Assembly (NCBI GenBank): GCA_020404895.1
Contig: JADBWK010000057.1
Span: 62,001-126,000, forward strand
Source: Pseudanabaena sp. M085S1SP2A07QC
Lineage (GTDB): Bacteria > Cyanobacteriota > Cyanobacteriia > Pseudanabaenales > Pseudanabaenaceae
Length of the DNA: 64,000 nucleotides
Reading direction: 5' to 3'
Shown here: positions 34,517 through 43,865 of the stretch, piece after piece
How positions within the stretch are numbered: position 1 is the stretch's first letter
How the letters are laid out: each line of letters starts with the position of its first letter
The notes under the pieces: generated by a model
The model's database searches: none
The model's input: only the letters and a program-made list of their open reading frames with translations
Told to the model about the DNA's origin: nothing
Position numbers and translations under genes: made by a program

Positions 34517-34554
34517 AAAAGGCAATGGCAATTCATGAATTGCCCTTGCCTTTT
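34517..34554 (+). terminator. Terminator after gap1
   Basis: An imperfect palindrome centred on GGCAATTCATGAATTGCC with AAAAGGCAA/TTGCCTTTT outer arms. Its core resembles that of the MITEs at 49206 and 52765. Confidence 0.75.
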
Positions 34555-34633
34555 GGTTAGCTTATTTTATGGAGAAGGCGATCGCCGCTTAAATTTAGGA
34601 ATCTCAAACAATCACCTCTAGTTTTTAGCTAGT

Positions 34634-35029
34634 TTACACATTAACCAAAATCTTTTGTTGTTCAGAACGATCTCCCAAATTACCCTCAGCGATCACATAC
34701 AAATCCGCAGCGATCGGATCGTACTTACAATAGCAAATCACCACCAAATCGTATTCAGACGACTCCGACTTACTCTCGAAAATATCAACGCGATCAACAA
34801 TCCAATCCGCATCACGGGAATGGGTTTTACCCTCCTCACCATGAATCACAGGATCGACAGCATCAGCAACTCGCACAAATACCGTTGGGCGATCGCCAAC
34901 CTGTGGAATCGGTGCATTAGAATTATCAAAATTTTCACAAAGAATATCAGTCAAAGAGTTGCTATGAGAAAACTTGCGTTTGTCCCAATCATGTCCCCAA
35001 CCAGCCCGATAGATAATATATTTACTCAT
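34634..35029 (-). CDS. Hypothetical protein
   Basis: 131 aa from the ATG at 35029 (MSKYIIYRAGWGHDWDKRKFSH). Not recognised. It is soluble, rich in Asp and Ser, with a repeated pattern of short beta-like stretches (VGDRPTVFVRVADAV, YDLVVICYCKYDPIAADLYVIAEG). It overlaps the next upstream small gene by 8 nt, so both are one operon. No motif indicates a role. Confidence 0.65.
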   Translation of the reverse strand: MSKYIIYRAGWGHDWDKRKFSHSNSLTDILCENFDNSNAPIPQVGDRPTVFVRVADAVDPVIHGEEGKTHSRDADWIVDRVDIFESKSESSEYDLVVICYCKYDPIAADLYVIAEGNLGDRSEQQKILVNV

Positions 35030-35219
35030 TTTCTTTCTCTCCGTAACTAGAAAATTCTGTATCACCTTCAAACACACAATCCACCTTTAAAATCGGTCGA
35101 TCGGTTCTCAAAACAATATCTTTAAGCTTCCACTTATACTTTCTACCCATCTTTATACAATCATCGGGACTTACAGCACCATGCCGTGATGTTTTACTTT
35201 TATCTTTACTATCTGTCAC
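35022..35219 (-). CDS. Hypothetical small protein
   Basis: This 65-aa hydrophilic protein begins MTDSKDKSKTSRHGAVSPDDCIKMGRKYKWKLKDI and ends in an acidic tail. Not recognised. First gene of a two-gene unit with the 131-aa protein; the 8-nt overlap argues that both are real. Confidence 0.55.
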   Translation of the reverse strand: MTDSKDKSKTSRHGAVSPDDCIKMGRKYKWKLKDIVLRTDRPILKVDCVFEGDTEFSSYGEKENE

Positions 35220-35327
35220 AATTCATGAAGGATTTTAGATTGTAAATAAATCATAACTCACTTTTAGCTGCAAGATTAGGCGATCGCACTTTTGGTGAGC
35301 TGATTTTATGAGAGAGGAGATCGCATT

Positions 35328-36484
35328 ATGTCTCAGTCGGATCAAGTGATGGCGGATGAAGCCTTGAAGAAAACCGGCACTGGTCAGCTAAAACGTGATC
35401 GACGTATTTGCGTCTTTTTTGTTGGCATGAAATGTACATTTCAGCACCCATCCCTCATTAACTGACCAGTGCCCAAGAGTTAGCCAAGCGCCAACAAAAT
35501 CCATTAAGGGTGCTTTTGGTGGCTTCAGGTGGTTGCACCGCCTTAAGTTTGCTATCACATCCTGTTATCGCCAAAATCGAAGCGGTAGATCTTAATCCCG
35601 CTCAACTACATCTCCTCGAACTACGCTGCCAAGCCTTACTGCATTTATCTTTAGATGAGCAATTGCGATTTATTGGTGTAGATAAATCTATTAGCGATCG
35701 CGATCGGCTCAGTATCTACGCCAGCTTAAGCCCAAATTTACCTACGAGTACAAAAGCTTTTTGGGATGCAAGACTCGAACAGATTGGGTTTGGCGTTAAT
35801 CAAGTCGGACGCTTTGAACAATTATTTCGGCAACTTGCTGAAAAGTTTTCCCAGATTGGAATAGAACCTTTGCAAGAACCGTTAATTGCTGTGAATCATC
35901 CTCGATGGCGAGATATTTTTGAACAGGTATTTGAGCGCGATCGACTCATAGAGTCCTTTGGTGAAGCTGCTGTCAACTACTCAATGGATCGCAGCTTTGG
36001 CGAGCATTTTGCCGATGTATTTGCCCAAGCCTTACAGCGCTTTATCCCTAATGAGAATTATTTCTTGACTCAAGTCTGGGGCGATCGCTATACGTCCGAT
36101 CTCAAAGGAGAGGGAGTTCCTCTTTATCTCCAAGCCTCAGCCCAAAATGATATTCGCACATTAGGGACAGAGCGATTACAGCTACATCAGGGCGCTTTCG
36201 TAGATTGTCTTCAGCAACTCGCCACTTCAGAGAAATTCGACTTGATTCAGTTTTCTAATATCTCAGACTGGATGCCTCTGAGCAGCCTTCATCACATGTT
36301 GAAAGAGATAGTCAATTGCCTGAAATCGGGCGTTGCGATCATTGGGCGGAGGCTCAATGGCGACCATAATTTAGCGGAAATCATGGCAGAGCATATTACG
36401 ATTGATCGCTCACTTAGTCAGGAATTGCTTGCTAGCGATCGCTCTTTTTTCTATCGTGAAGTTGTCGTAGGGTTTCGGTTATGA
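35328..36484 (+). pseudogene. DUF3419 (BtaA-like) aminocarboxypropyl transferase gene interrupted by an inverted-repeat element
   Basis: The ATG at 35328 begins MSQSDQVMADEALKKT; a 98-bp element (35376-35473) follows, and coding resumes as QELAKRQQNPLRVLLVASGG at 35474. Removing exactly 35376-35473 joins both parts in frame. The body (35510-36484) is DUF3419: ASGGCTALSLL, the SAM-site VDLNPAQLHLLELR, and IQFSNISDWM. This family includes BtaA, which transfers a 3-amino-3-carboxypropyl group from SAM to diacylglycerol. With the element present the first frame ends at 35465, and only re-initiation at GTG 35510 gives a 324-aa product. A GNAT gene is coupled by an ATGA overlap. Confidence 0.72.
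35376..35473. mobile_element. 98-bp MITE-like element with 16-bp terminal inverted repeats
   Basis: The ends GGCACTGGTCAGCTAA (35376-35391) and TTAACTGACCAGTGCC (35458-35473) are inverted repeats with one mismatch. It encodes nothing. I see no clear target duplication. Confidence 0.75.
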
Positions 36485-37284
36485 AGTTTCACCGCATTGA
36501 GTTTTCAGAACGTTCACTATTTCAGGCAGGAATTGAGGCAATCGAGCAAACCGCATTCTATCCATTGGGCAACGATTTCTTTCAACTCGATCATGGTCAT
36601 AATTACTTTGCCTTTTTTGACCGCCTTGGCGATGTCCATTATTTTGCCGCTTTGGATGGCGATCGCGTAGCTGCCGTTGGCGCAGGAATATTGGGACAAG
36701 TGCCTTACCGTCAAGATCAACCAGCGCGTTTAGCTTGGTATCTCTGCGATTTAAAAGTTCATCCTGACTATCAGAGGCAACATCTTTCAATTAGGCTTTT
36801 GCATCATGCTTTGGCTTCCTGTATTGGAGAATGCGATCGCGGTTATGCAATATCGATGAATGCAGGTGATGGTAAACCTAATCGTCTTGTACGTGTTTAC
36901 GAGAAGTTTAATCTGGTGCGGTTTCGATGCTCATCTATATTAGGAATCTATAGTGTCGATGCGGAAGTAATGCGATCGCTAGAACCAATACTCATTAAAT
37001 ATCGCGGTAATATCTCTTATCTTTCTCTACAGGGTATTAAAGACTTAAAGCTAAAAAGTAATGGACAAATGTTGCCACTACTGCATGTGCAGTGGGGCGA
37101 TCGCTTGCCCACAGAGATTTCGACTCCTGCCGCTGGATATACCCATATGTTCTGTGTGCCGAGGGGTGATGATTTAGCGATCACCCTTGCAAATCAGGGT
37201 GTGTTTCCTAATGCGATCGCTAGTTTGGTCAGTCATGGCATGGATGAAAGTGATTGGCGCTTTATCCTAACTAGCGATATTTGA
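36481..37284 (+). CDS. GNAT-fold acyltransferase-like protein
   Basis: 267 aa. The central region (LAWYLCDLKVHPDYQRQHLSIRLLHHALA) has a GNAT acetyl-CoA-binding pattern, followed by NRLVRVYEKFNLVRF. The C-terminal third (about 170-267) is an extra domain. It starts inside the stop of the DUF3419 gene (ATGA), so the two proteins probably modify the same compound, one adding a carboxypropyl group and the other an acyl group. That pathway is inference. Confidence 0.75.
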   Translation: MKFHRIEFSERSLFQAGIEAIEQTAFYPLGNDFFQLDHGHNYFAFFDRLGDVHYFAALDGDRVAAVGAGILGQVPYRQDQPARLAWYLCDLKVHPDYQRQHLSIRLLHHALASCIGECDRGYAISMNAGDGKPNRLVRVYEKFNLVRFRCSSILGIYSVDAEVMRSLEPILIKYRGNISYLSLQGIKDLKLKSNGQMLPLLHVQWGDRLPTEISTPAAGYTHMFCVPRGDDLAITLANQGVFPNAIASLVSHGMDESDWRFILTSDI

Positions 37285-37320
37285 TTTGTCAGCAAAGAAT
37301 ATTACATCACTGACAAATCC

Positions 37321-37806
37321 TTATCTAGTTCTCTTGTTTAAGGGGATTCCTAACGCTTTTCTTACCTTTTTATCGATTTCTGGTTTGGGTACATAATAAA
37401 CGTCCAGCATAGATGAATAATTCCAATACTGATAATTGGTCGGCTTGCATTGGCTAAAAATATCTCGCATCAAACTCAAATCACTAGTAGAAATAGCAAC
37501 ATTACCCTGTGAGCCAACAGAAGTAAAATCACCAATAATCTGACCATTTACCTGAGATTCCAAAGCTGCAACCCACTCACAAATCGCGGTACTGTTAAAG
37601 TTGAAGCAGCTACCCACGCCACATTGGTCAAGATTGCTAATAAGCCCTCTAATTACTGTTTTTACTTGCTCAGTAGACTTGATAGAATCAACAAATTGTT
37701 GAAGATCTCTCGACTGAGCTTCAGTCGGCAGAGGCATGGATGTAGAAATCAAACATAGCGCTGAAGCAGCAAAAAATGCAGTAAATCTTGATTTGATCAT
37801 TGTCAT
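37321..37806 (-). CDS. Secreted hypothetical protein
   Basis: 161 aa with a typical signal peptide (MIKSRFTAFFAASALCLISTSMPLPTEAQS; cleavage likely after TEA near residue 30). The mature part has four Cys (CGVGSC, C in STAIC, C in SQCKP) that could form disulfides in the periplasm. I do not recognise a domain. The start could be the first or third codon. Confidence 0.7.
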   Translation of the reverse strand: MTMIKSRFTAFFAASALCLISTSMPLPTEAQSRDLQQFVDSIKSTEQVKTVIRGLISNLDQCGVGSCFNFNSTAICEWVAALESQVNGQIIGDFTSVGSQGNVAISTSDLSLMRDIFSQCKPTNYQYWNYSSMLDVYYVPKPEIDKKVRKALGIPLNKRTR

Positions 37807-37830
37807 AAAAGTTAATATTTAGCCTGTAGG

Positions 37831-37881
37831 AAAAATTAGAATACATGCATCTGATAAAAAATTAGAATACATGCATCTGAT
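37831..37881. repeat. Tandem 25-26 bp direct repeat
   Basis: Two copies of AAAAATTAGAATACATGCAT plus CTGAT lie head to tail between divergent genes. Each contains ATGCAT. They could be a short regulatory duplication or simple slippage. Confidence 0.8.
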
Positions 37882-37990
37882 TATGTTGTTTGAATTGTTT
37901 CGCTCCTTATCAATTTTCATCTTGTCACCATAGAAAATGGTACAATTTATAGAGTGAAAAGATAAAACTATTCATTGAGGAATCACCGAT

Positions 37991-38305
37991 ATGTTTACCA
38001 TCGATCTCAAAGAAATGAAGGTAGCAGATAGTCGTAGTGATAGCAGTGAGCTACCCTCTGGAGAAGTTCCAGAAACAGTTACAGAAACAACTTTTGCAAC
38101 TATTCCCAATCCAAGCATTCCCATCTCAAGCGGTTATACCGTAGATGATCAGGGATTGCTGAATAACTACGCAATTCTGACACCGATGTATGTCGAAGAG
38201 CCTACTCTTCTGACTACTGAAGAGCGACTTCGCTCTAAATCTCAATTTGTATTTGCTGTTTTGCTCACAGTAATGGCAATATTTATCGCTCTCATCGTAA
38301 GTTAA
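37991..38305 (+). CDS. Psb34-like photosystem II assembly protein with N-terminal extension
   Basis: 104 aa. The C-terminal half (GYTVDDQGLLNNYAILTPMYVEEP, then a membrane helix at about 83-102) resembles Psb34 (Ssl1498), a one-helix protein that binds PSII assembly intermediates and is related to the N-arm of Hlips. Normal Psb34 is about 55 aa; here about 45 extra Ser/Thr/Glu-rich residues precede it. GAGGA upstream of ATG 37991 supports the long start. Psb34 assignment rests on recalled motif similarity. Confidence 0.55.
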   Translation: MFTIDLKEMKVADSRSDSSELPSGEVPETVTETTFATIPNPSIPISSGYTVDDQGLLNNYAILTPMYVEEPTLLTTEERLRSKSQFVFAVLLTVMAIFIALIVS

Positions 38306-38449
38306 GACTTAATATGTCTTAAATGACTCAAGAAAATCCTTTATCTCCTAGCCCTTTCTCCCAAGTCAAAGAAAAAGAGTAGGGATTTTTCTTGACTTCT
38401 ATTTGTTGATCGCGAAAATTGCATTTATATCTAGGTTTAGGATAATGGC

Positions 38450-41203
38450 ATGGAGAAAGTTTCAACAAATAATTTAACAAATCAAATGTGTGCTGGCGAT
38501 CCAGCTCATGATATTTGGAAAAGACAGCGGCATCCCCTTGACTGTATCTTTCATCCTCGCTCTGTTGCTGTGATTGGAGCAAGTGAACGAGAAGGAAGTG
38601 TAGGACGAACATTGCTTTGGAACTTAATTCGCAGTCCCTTTGGGGGCACTGTCTTTCCAGTTAATCCCCAGCGTCATAGCGTTTTGGGAATTAAGTCCTA
38701 TCCAGATGTCGCTAGTGTTCCCGAAGTAGTTGATCTAGCCGTAATTGCAACACCTGCGGCGACAGTCTCTCAAGTGATTCATGAATGTGTGGCGGTCGGA
38801 GTAAAAGGGGCAATAATTGTTTCGGCGGGGTTCAAAGAAATTGGAGAGGCTGGGGTAGCGTTAGAACAACAAGTTCTTACAGAAGCAAGACTGGGTGGAA
38901 TGCGAATTATTGGGCCAAATTGTCTTGGTGTAATGAATCCACTGGCAGGACTAAATGCCACCTTTGCTGGTGCGATCGCTCGTGCGGGGAACGTCGCTTT
39001 CATTAGTCAAAGCGGAGCCCTCTGTACTTCGATTTTAGACTGGAGCCTCGGCGATAATGTGGGATTTAGTGCCTTCGTTTCCATTGGCTCAATGCTGGAT
39101 GTTGGCTGGGGTGATTTGATTGAATATTTCGGAGATGATCCCCACACCCACAGCATAGTTTTATATATGGAATCAATTGGTGATGCTCGTGCTTTTCTGT
39201 CAGCGGCTCGTGAAGTTGCGATGGATAAACCGATTATTGTATTGAAAGTGGGACATACAGAAGCGGCGGCTAAAGCGGCGGCTTCGCACACAGGAGCTTT
39301 GACAGGTAGTGATGAAGTACTAAATGCAGCATTCCGTCGTTGTGGGGTATTGCGCGTACATACGATCTCCGATCTCTTTGATATGGCAGAAATTCTCGCC
39401 AAACAACCACGCCCTAAGGGAAATCGCCTCTCGATTGTCACTAATGCTGGAGGACCGGGCGCGATCGCAACGGATGCTCTGATCAGTGGAGGTGGTGAAT
39501 TGTCTGAACTAGCTCCAGAAACATTGCAACAGCTAGATCAATTTTTGCCTCCCCAATGGAGCCGCCATAATCCCATTGATATTCTTGGCGATGCAAGTAG
39601 CGATCGCTATGCTAAAACCCTAGAGGTTGTGGCAAATGATCCCAACAGCGATGGATTACTCATAATCTTGACTCCGCAAGCAATGACAAACCCTACACAG
39701 ACTGCGGAAAAGCTCAAGGCTTATAGTCAATTAGGCAAACCAGTTTTAACAAGTTGGATGGGTGGCGCTGAAATTGCCGCAGGTACGCAAATTCTCAATC
39801 AAGCCAATATTCCCACCTATCCCTATCCAGATACTGCCGTTAGATTGTTTAACTACATGTGGCGGTATACCTACAATTTGCGGGGGATCTATGAAACTCC
39901 TTCCTTGCCAGTGGACTCCGATCAGTATGCACCAGATCGCCTTCTTGCTGAGCAAATTTTAGCACCAGCAATCAGTAGCGATCGCAGTTTGCTAACTGAG
40001 TATGAATCTAAGCAATTACTTGCTGCTTATGGAATTCCAACTGTACCGACCGAAATCGCTACGAGCGATCTAGAAGCTGTAGAAATTGCTGATCGCTTTG
40101 GTTATCCTGTCGTTCTTAAACTTCATTCCGAGATTATCACGCACAAGACGGATGTAGGTGGCGTGCGTCTTAATCTGGAAGATGCAGCAGCGGTTACTCG
40201 CGCTTTTATGGCGATCGCATCCAAAGTTCGAGCTATAAATCCTCAAGCTTTTTTGGGTGTAACTGTACAACCGATGGTCAAAATAGAAGGCTATGAACTA
40301 ATTTTAGGTAGTAGTCTTGATCCTCAGTTCGGCGCTGTAATGCTTTTTGGCATGGGTGGTCAGCTCGTAGAAATATTTCAAGATCGCGCTTTAGCCTTGC
40401 CACCATTAAATACTACTCTTGCGCGGCGAATGATGGAACAGACTCGTATCTATCAAGCTTTGCAAGGAGTTAGAGGTAGAAAGGCGATCAATTTGGCAAA
40501 ACTTGAACAGTTGTTGGTCAACTTCAGCCAATTAATTGTCGAACAGCCCCAGATTCGCGAAATTGACATCAATCCTCTCACCGTTTCTCCTGAGGGGATG
40601 ATTGCTTTAGATGCACGGATAGTTCTTCACACCGCAGATAATGCCCAGCGACCAATCCCTGCAATTCGTCCATATCCTTCTAAGTACGTTCAGCTATGGG
40701 AATCTCTGAAAGGCGATCTCCTTACGATTCGACCTATTCGTCCCGAAGATGAGCCGCTTATGGTGCGGTTCCATCAAGGGCTTTCAGAGGAGAGTGTCTA
40801 TTTGCGTTATGCGCATATGGTTAAGCTCAAGCAGCGTATTGCCCATGAGCGCTTAACCCGTATCTGCTTCATTGATTATGATCGCGAAATGCTCTTAGTC
40901 TCTGATTCTAAAAATCTGCAAACTTCAGAACACGAGATTCTGGCAGTGGCAAGGTTGAGTAAGTTACATGGTACAAACGAAGCCGAATTTGCTCTAATCG
41001 TTAGCGATCGCCATCAGCACCAAGGATTAGGCACAGAGTTATTAAGAAGACTAATAGAGATTGGTAAGGAAGAAAAACTCAGTGCGATCGTTGGTTATAT
41101 TCTGGGTAGCAATCACGCAATGCAAAGTATTTGTCGAAAATTAGGATTTCAGCTACATCTAGATCAGGAAGAAGGCATGTTAAAAGCCATTTTTGTGACT
41201 TAA
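38450..41203 (+). CDS. NDP-forming acyl-CoA synthetase fused to a GNAT domain
   Basis: This 917-aa protein has a CoA-binding domain (about 30-155, [18 protein letters not shown]), succinyl-CoA-ligase-like domains with the phospho-His loop [10 protein letters not shown] (about 279-290), an ATP-grasp domain (about 505-730, [29 protein letters not shown]) and a C-terminal GNAT domain (about 755-917, HQGLGTELL). Such fusions act as acetyl-CoA synthetase (ADP-forming)-like proteins or as Pat-type protein lysine acetyltransferases. If the His is catalytic it could make acyl-CoA from acid and ATP. Its signals or regulation are not visible. Confidence 0.88.
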   Translation: MEKVSTNNLTNQMCAGDPAHDIWKRQRHPLDCIFHPRSVAVIGASEREGSVGRTLLWNLIRSPFGGTVFPVNPQRHSVLGIKSYPDVASVPEVVDLAVIATPAATVSQVIHECVAVGVKGAIIVSAGFKEIGEAGVALEQQVLTEARLGGMRIIGPNCLGVMNPLAGLNATFAGAIARAGNVAFISQSGALCTSILDWSLGDNVGFSAFVSIGSMLDVGWGDLIEYFGDDPHTHSIVLYMESIGDARAFLSAAREVAMDKPIIVLKVGHTEAAAKAAASHTGALTGSDEVLNAAFRRCGVLRVHTISDLFDMAEILAKQPRPKGNRLSIVTNAGGPGAIATDALISGGGELSELAPETLQQLDQFLPPQWSRHNPIDILGDASSDRYAKTLEVVANDPNSDGLLIILTPQAMTNPTQTAEKLKAYSQLGKPVLTSWMGGAEIAAGTQILNQANIPTYPYPDTAVRLFNYMWRYTYNLRGIYETPSLPVDSDQYAPDRLLAEQILAPAISSDRSLLTEYESKQLLAAYGIPTVPTEIATSDLEAVEIADRFGYPVVLKLHSEIITHKTDVGGVRLNLEDAAAVTRAFMAIASKVRAINPQAFLGVTVQPMVKIEGYELILGSSLDPQFGAVMLFGMGGQLVEIFQDRALALPPLNTTLARRMMEQTRIYQALQGVRGRKAINLAKLEQLLVNFSQLIVEQPQIREIDINPLTVSPEGMIALDARIVLHTADNAQRPIPAIRPYPSKYVQLWESLKGDLLTIRPIRPEDEPLMVRFHQGLSEESVYLRYAHMVKLKQRIAHERLTRICFIDYDREMLLVSDSKNLQTSEHEILAVARLSKLHGTNEAEFALIVSDRHQHQGLGTELLRRLIEIGKEEKLSAIVGYILGSNHAMQSICRKLGFQLHLDQEEGMLKAIFVT

Positions 41204-41342
41204 AGCTAACTTAAATTTGCGACTTACAAAATAAGACTTTACAATCTCGGCTTAGATTTGCTAAGCTAGATACCCGTCGCCTAAATTAAAATGCGCCAAA
41301 CTACAGCATAATTAAGAACAATACTTTGCTACCAAAATAAGC

Positions 41343-41534
41343 ATGACTCAAATAATCGTTGGTGAAAATGAAGGGATTGAATCGGCTCTGCGTCGATTTA
41401 AGAAAAAAATCCAGAAAGCTGGCTTACTAGCAGATATTCGTCGCTGTCAGTACCATGAGACCGCAGGCGAAAAACGTAAGCGTAAAGCTGAAAATGCTAA
41501 GCGTAGAGGTCGTTTTCGCCGCCGCGATAGTTAA
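41343..41534 (+). CDS. rpsU: 30S ribosomal protein S21
   Basis: This 63-aa basic protein has [30 protein letters not shown] and the Lys/Arg-rich tail [18 protein letters not shown]21 binds near the anti-Shine-Dalgarno region of the 30S subunit. Followed by a strong terminator. Confidence 0.96.
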   Translation: MTQIIVGENEGIESALRRFKKKIQKAGLLADIRRCQYHETAGEKRKRKAENAKRRGRFRRRDS

Positions 41535-41535
41535 T

Positions 41536-41566
41536 AAAAAAAGGAGCGTATTGCGCTCCTTTTTTT
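41536..41566. terminator. Bidirectional terminator after rpsU
   Basis: A 13-bp stem AAAAAAAGGAGCG/CGCTCCTTTTTTT with a 5-nt TATTG loop between convergent genes. Confidence 0.9.
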
Positions 41567-41568
41567 GT

Positions 41569-42090
41569 TTAATATCCTACGCCTAATAATTTATTTTCAC
41601 GCCGAAATTGGCTTGGCAGCACCACATTAGTCCCATTCGCCCACACGCCTAAGCGATCGCATTGTGCTTGCGCTTCAAGTTCCTCATAGCCTTGGCAGTC
41701 TTTTTCTTGCAGGGGATCATAATGGGCTAGCCCCAGAGACACCATAACTTTGTTAGCATTTTGTCCCCCCGCTAAAACTTCGGCAGTGTAACGCCCAAAT
41801 TTATCTTTTTTGAATACTTTTAAATAGACCTCTTCATCGTCAAGAATATTTTGTAACACTTTGCGAGCATGTTGTCCCTCAGCTTGCATTAATTCAGGCG
41901 CATCTATACAGGCAAGGTGTACTTTAGTTTTGATGCCACGATCGACAAGGGTGATGTTATCGCCATCAAAAACTCTAACCGCAAATGAGGCAGCCCATGT
42001 AGGCTGAGTCGTGATCGCTATATATAAGAAGCTGATGACCACAGTCAAGACAAACTGCTGAAATTTATTTACAAAATTAACAAGGGACAT
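41569..42090 (-). CDS. Thermonuclease (SNase-like) family protein, exported
   Basis: 173 aa with an N-terminal hydrophobic export signal (residues 13-33, FVLTVVISFLYIAITTQPTWA). The SNase-like fold follows: VRVFDGDNITLVDRG, HLACIDAPELMQAEG and KFGRYTAEVLAGG. Ca-dependent nucleases of this kind cut DNA or RNA; the conserved Asp and Arg contexts are present. Likely periplasmic or secreted. Its C-terminus runs into the bidirectional terminator. Confidence 0.85.
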   Translation of the reverse strand: MSLVNFVNKFQQFVLTVVISFLYIAITTQPTWAASFAVRVFDGDNITLVDRGIKTKVHLACIDAPELMQAEGQHARKVLQNILDDEEVYLKVFKKDKFGRYTAEVLAGGQNANKVMVSLGLAHYDPLQEKDCQGYEELEAQAQCDRLGVWANGTNVVLPSQFRRENKLLGVGY

Positions 42091-42152
42091 TTATAGGGAT
42101 CACAGAGGGCTTGGATTAATCATAAAAGCACTAGCGTACCTTTATGATTTTT

Positions 42153-42653
42153 TTAGGTTGCAGCGATCGCGAATTCGCCACGACATTTTGCGCCGCCATC
42201 GGCGATCGCTAGTTCATGAAGTGTAAATTCATCGCCGAGTTTATGCACAAGGGTTTCTAGTAATACGTGAATCTCATGATCACTGTTAGCAATGGGAGGT
42301 GTATCAGCAGAGATCGCTTCTAAGAAAATCGGAGACTTGAGGCAACTTTGCAGATCCTCAGACGAAAGCTCTACATCCATGGTGACGTGGATAGGATCAA
42401 GTAATCGTAATGCCTCACCTTTGATAATTTGGGAAATATTTAGATGAATAGCTTCGGCACACAAATCGATATTGGTTATTGCTAAACCTTTATATTTGGC
42501 TCCCACCCCGATAACCATAGCTTTGGGGATATCACCACTTAAAATTTGGCGACTTTTGCCAGCGATCGCAATTTCGATGGTTTCGATATGCTCGACCTGC
42601 GATCTCAACCATAGTTTAATAATAGGAATTAATACAGAACTAACAGCAGACAT
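42153..42653 (-). CDS. DUF2993 family protein
   Basis: This 166-aa protein shows the start of DUF2993 (LRSQVEHIETIEIAIAGKSRQILSGDIPKAMVIGVGAKYKGLAITNIDL), a family of lipid-binding TULIP-like proteins such as LmeA. No signal peptide is clear. The usual length is 220-240, so this copy is short. Role unknown in cyanobacteria. Confidence 0.75.
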   Translation of the reverse strand: MSAVSSVLIPIIKLWLRSQVEHIETIEIAIAGKSRQILSGDIPKAMVIGVGAKYKGLAITNIDLCAEAIHLNISQIIKGEALRLLDPIHVTMDVELSSEDLQSCLKSPIFLEAISADTPPIANSDHEIHVLLETLVHKLGDEFTLHELAIADGGAKCRGEFAIAAT

Positions 42654-42767
42654 TGTGAATTGAACCTATTTAAGGTTATGGCGGTCAAAACTAATAACTT
42701 AGAAATAAGTTAAACCCGCCAATATTGCCTCACCAAGTATAGATGCTCATACGGATGTTCGCCATAG

Positions 42768-43397
42768 ATGTTCAGAGCGGTAAAAACAGAAAAAACAGAA
42801 AAAACAGATATCAGAGAATCACCTCAGCTCGATCTCGATCTCGCGATTGTGCAAGCTTGCTTGCAAGGTGATCCCCATGGTTTTAAAAAACTGTATCAAC
42901 GTCATCATCACAAGGTTCGCTCTACGCTTTACCAGCTATGTGGCTCCGATGGGCTAGATGATTTGGTGCAGGATGTTTTTTTACGGGCATGGAAAGGACT
43001 AGCCAAATTTCGACAGTCCGCTCAGTTTTCCACTTGGCTCTATCGAATTGCCTTTAATGTGGCGAGCGATCGCCGTAAAGCTTTAGCCAAAATGCGATCG
43101 CGAAATATCTCTGTCGAAGATGATCAGTTAGAAAATCTTGCTGATGATGCGATTTCCCGTGAAAGTGATTTGCAACCGAGCTTAACCCAAATGCATTATC
43201 AAGACATAATGCAACGCGGTTTAGCAAAGCTAAGTGAAGATCATCGCGCTGTATTGGTTCTGCACGATCTAGAGGAGTTACCTCAAAAAGATATCGCCGA
43301 AATTTTATCTATTCCTGTCGGCACTGTGAAATCGCGGTTATTTCATGCCCGTAGTGCCATCAAAAAGTTTTTAGAAGCGCAAGGAGTCGAGTTATGA
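42768..43397 (+). CDS. ECF-type RNA polymerase sigma factor
   Basis: 209 aa. Sigma-70 region 2 (HKVRSTLYQLCGSDGLDDLVQDVFLRAWKGLAKFRQSAQFSTWLYRIAFNVASDR) and region 4 (LSEDHRAVLVLHDLEELPQKDIAEILSIPVGTVKSRLFHARSAIKKFL) are intact, with no regions 1 or 3. It directs transcription to stress-related promoters and is held by the membrane protein encoded next. It overlaps that gene by 4 nt. An AAAACAG triplicate near the start encodes EKTEKT. Resembles cyanobacterial SigG. Confidence 0.92.
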   Translation: MFRAVKTEKTEKTDIRESPQLDLDLAIVQACLQGDPHGFKKLYQRHHHKVRSTLYQLCGSDGLDDLVQDVFLRAWKGLAKFRQSAQFSTWLYRIAFNVASDRRKALAKMRSRNISVEDDQLENLADDAISRESDLQPSLTQMHYQDIMQRGLAKLSEDHRAVLVLHDLEELPQKDIAEILSIPVGTVKSRLFHARSAIKKFLEAQGVEL

Positions 43398-43849
43398 AAA
43401 ATAAATATTCTCAAGATTTTCCAGAAAGCTTTGGTCAAGACCCTAGCGAAAATTCTGATGACTCCTCTGATGATTCCTTATTGGCTTTTCTCAAACAAAA
43501 TAAACCGATCGCACCGCCGCCAGCCCCCAATTTTGAGCAACAGCTATTTGCTGAAATCAGTAAATATCCGCAGCGATCACCAAAATCCTCTAAAGCAAAT
43601 TTACACCGTTGGCTACCTTGGGCTTTATTGATCCCCGCCGCGATCGCTACAGGGATTACTTTTAACTGGGTAACGAACCGATCTCAGTATCAAATAGCAA
43701 GTATTAGCGAATCTGAAAAAGCTGAGATCGAGCAGTCGCTGATCAGCAGTTGGAATATGACCAATGACACAACCTATCAAGCGGTTAATGCACCTACTTC
43801 AACAGATACGCAGCTTTTGAGTGATTTATCACCTCTTGACTATGAGTAA
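43394..43849 (+). CDS. Anti-sigma factor-like membrane protein
   Basis: This 151-aa protein has a cytoplasmic N-terminal part (1-70, acidic; LLAFLKQNKPIAPPPAPNFEQQLFAEI), one membrane helix (about 75-92, WLPWALLIPAAIATGITF) and a periplasmic tail. Its position, ATGA overlap with the ECF gene and topology fit a sigma-sequestering protein, though the HXXXCXXC zinc motif is absent. The assignment is from context. Confidence 0.75.
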   Translation: MKNKYSQDFPESFGQDPSENSDDSSDDSLLAFLKQNKPIAPPPAPNFEQQLFAEISKYPQRSPKSSKANLHRWLPWALLIPAAIATGITFNWVTNRSQYQIASISESEKAEIEQSLISSWNMTNDTTYQAVNAPTSTDTQLLSDLSPLDYE

Positions 43850-43865
43850 ACAGAGGAGAAATATT

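Noticed and set aside
37831-37881. CRISPR-like repeat pair
   Set aside because: Only two adjacent copies with no spacer between them; a simple tandem duplication.
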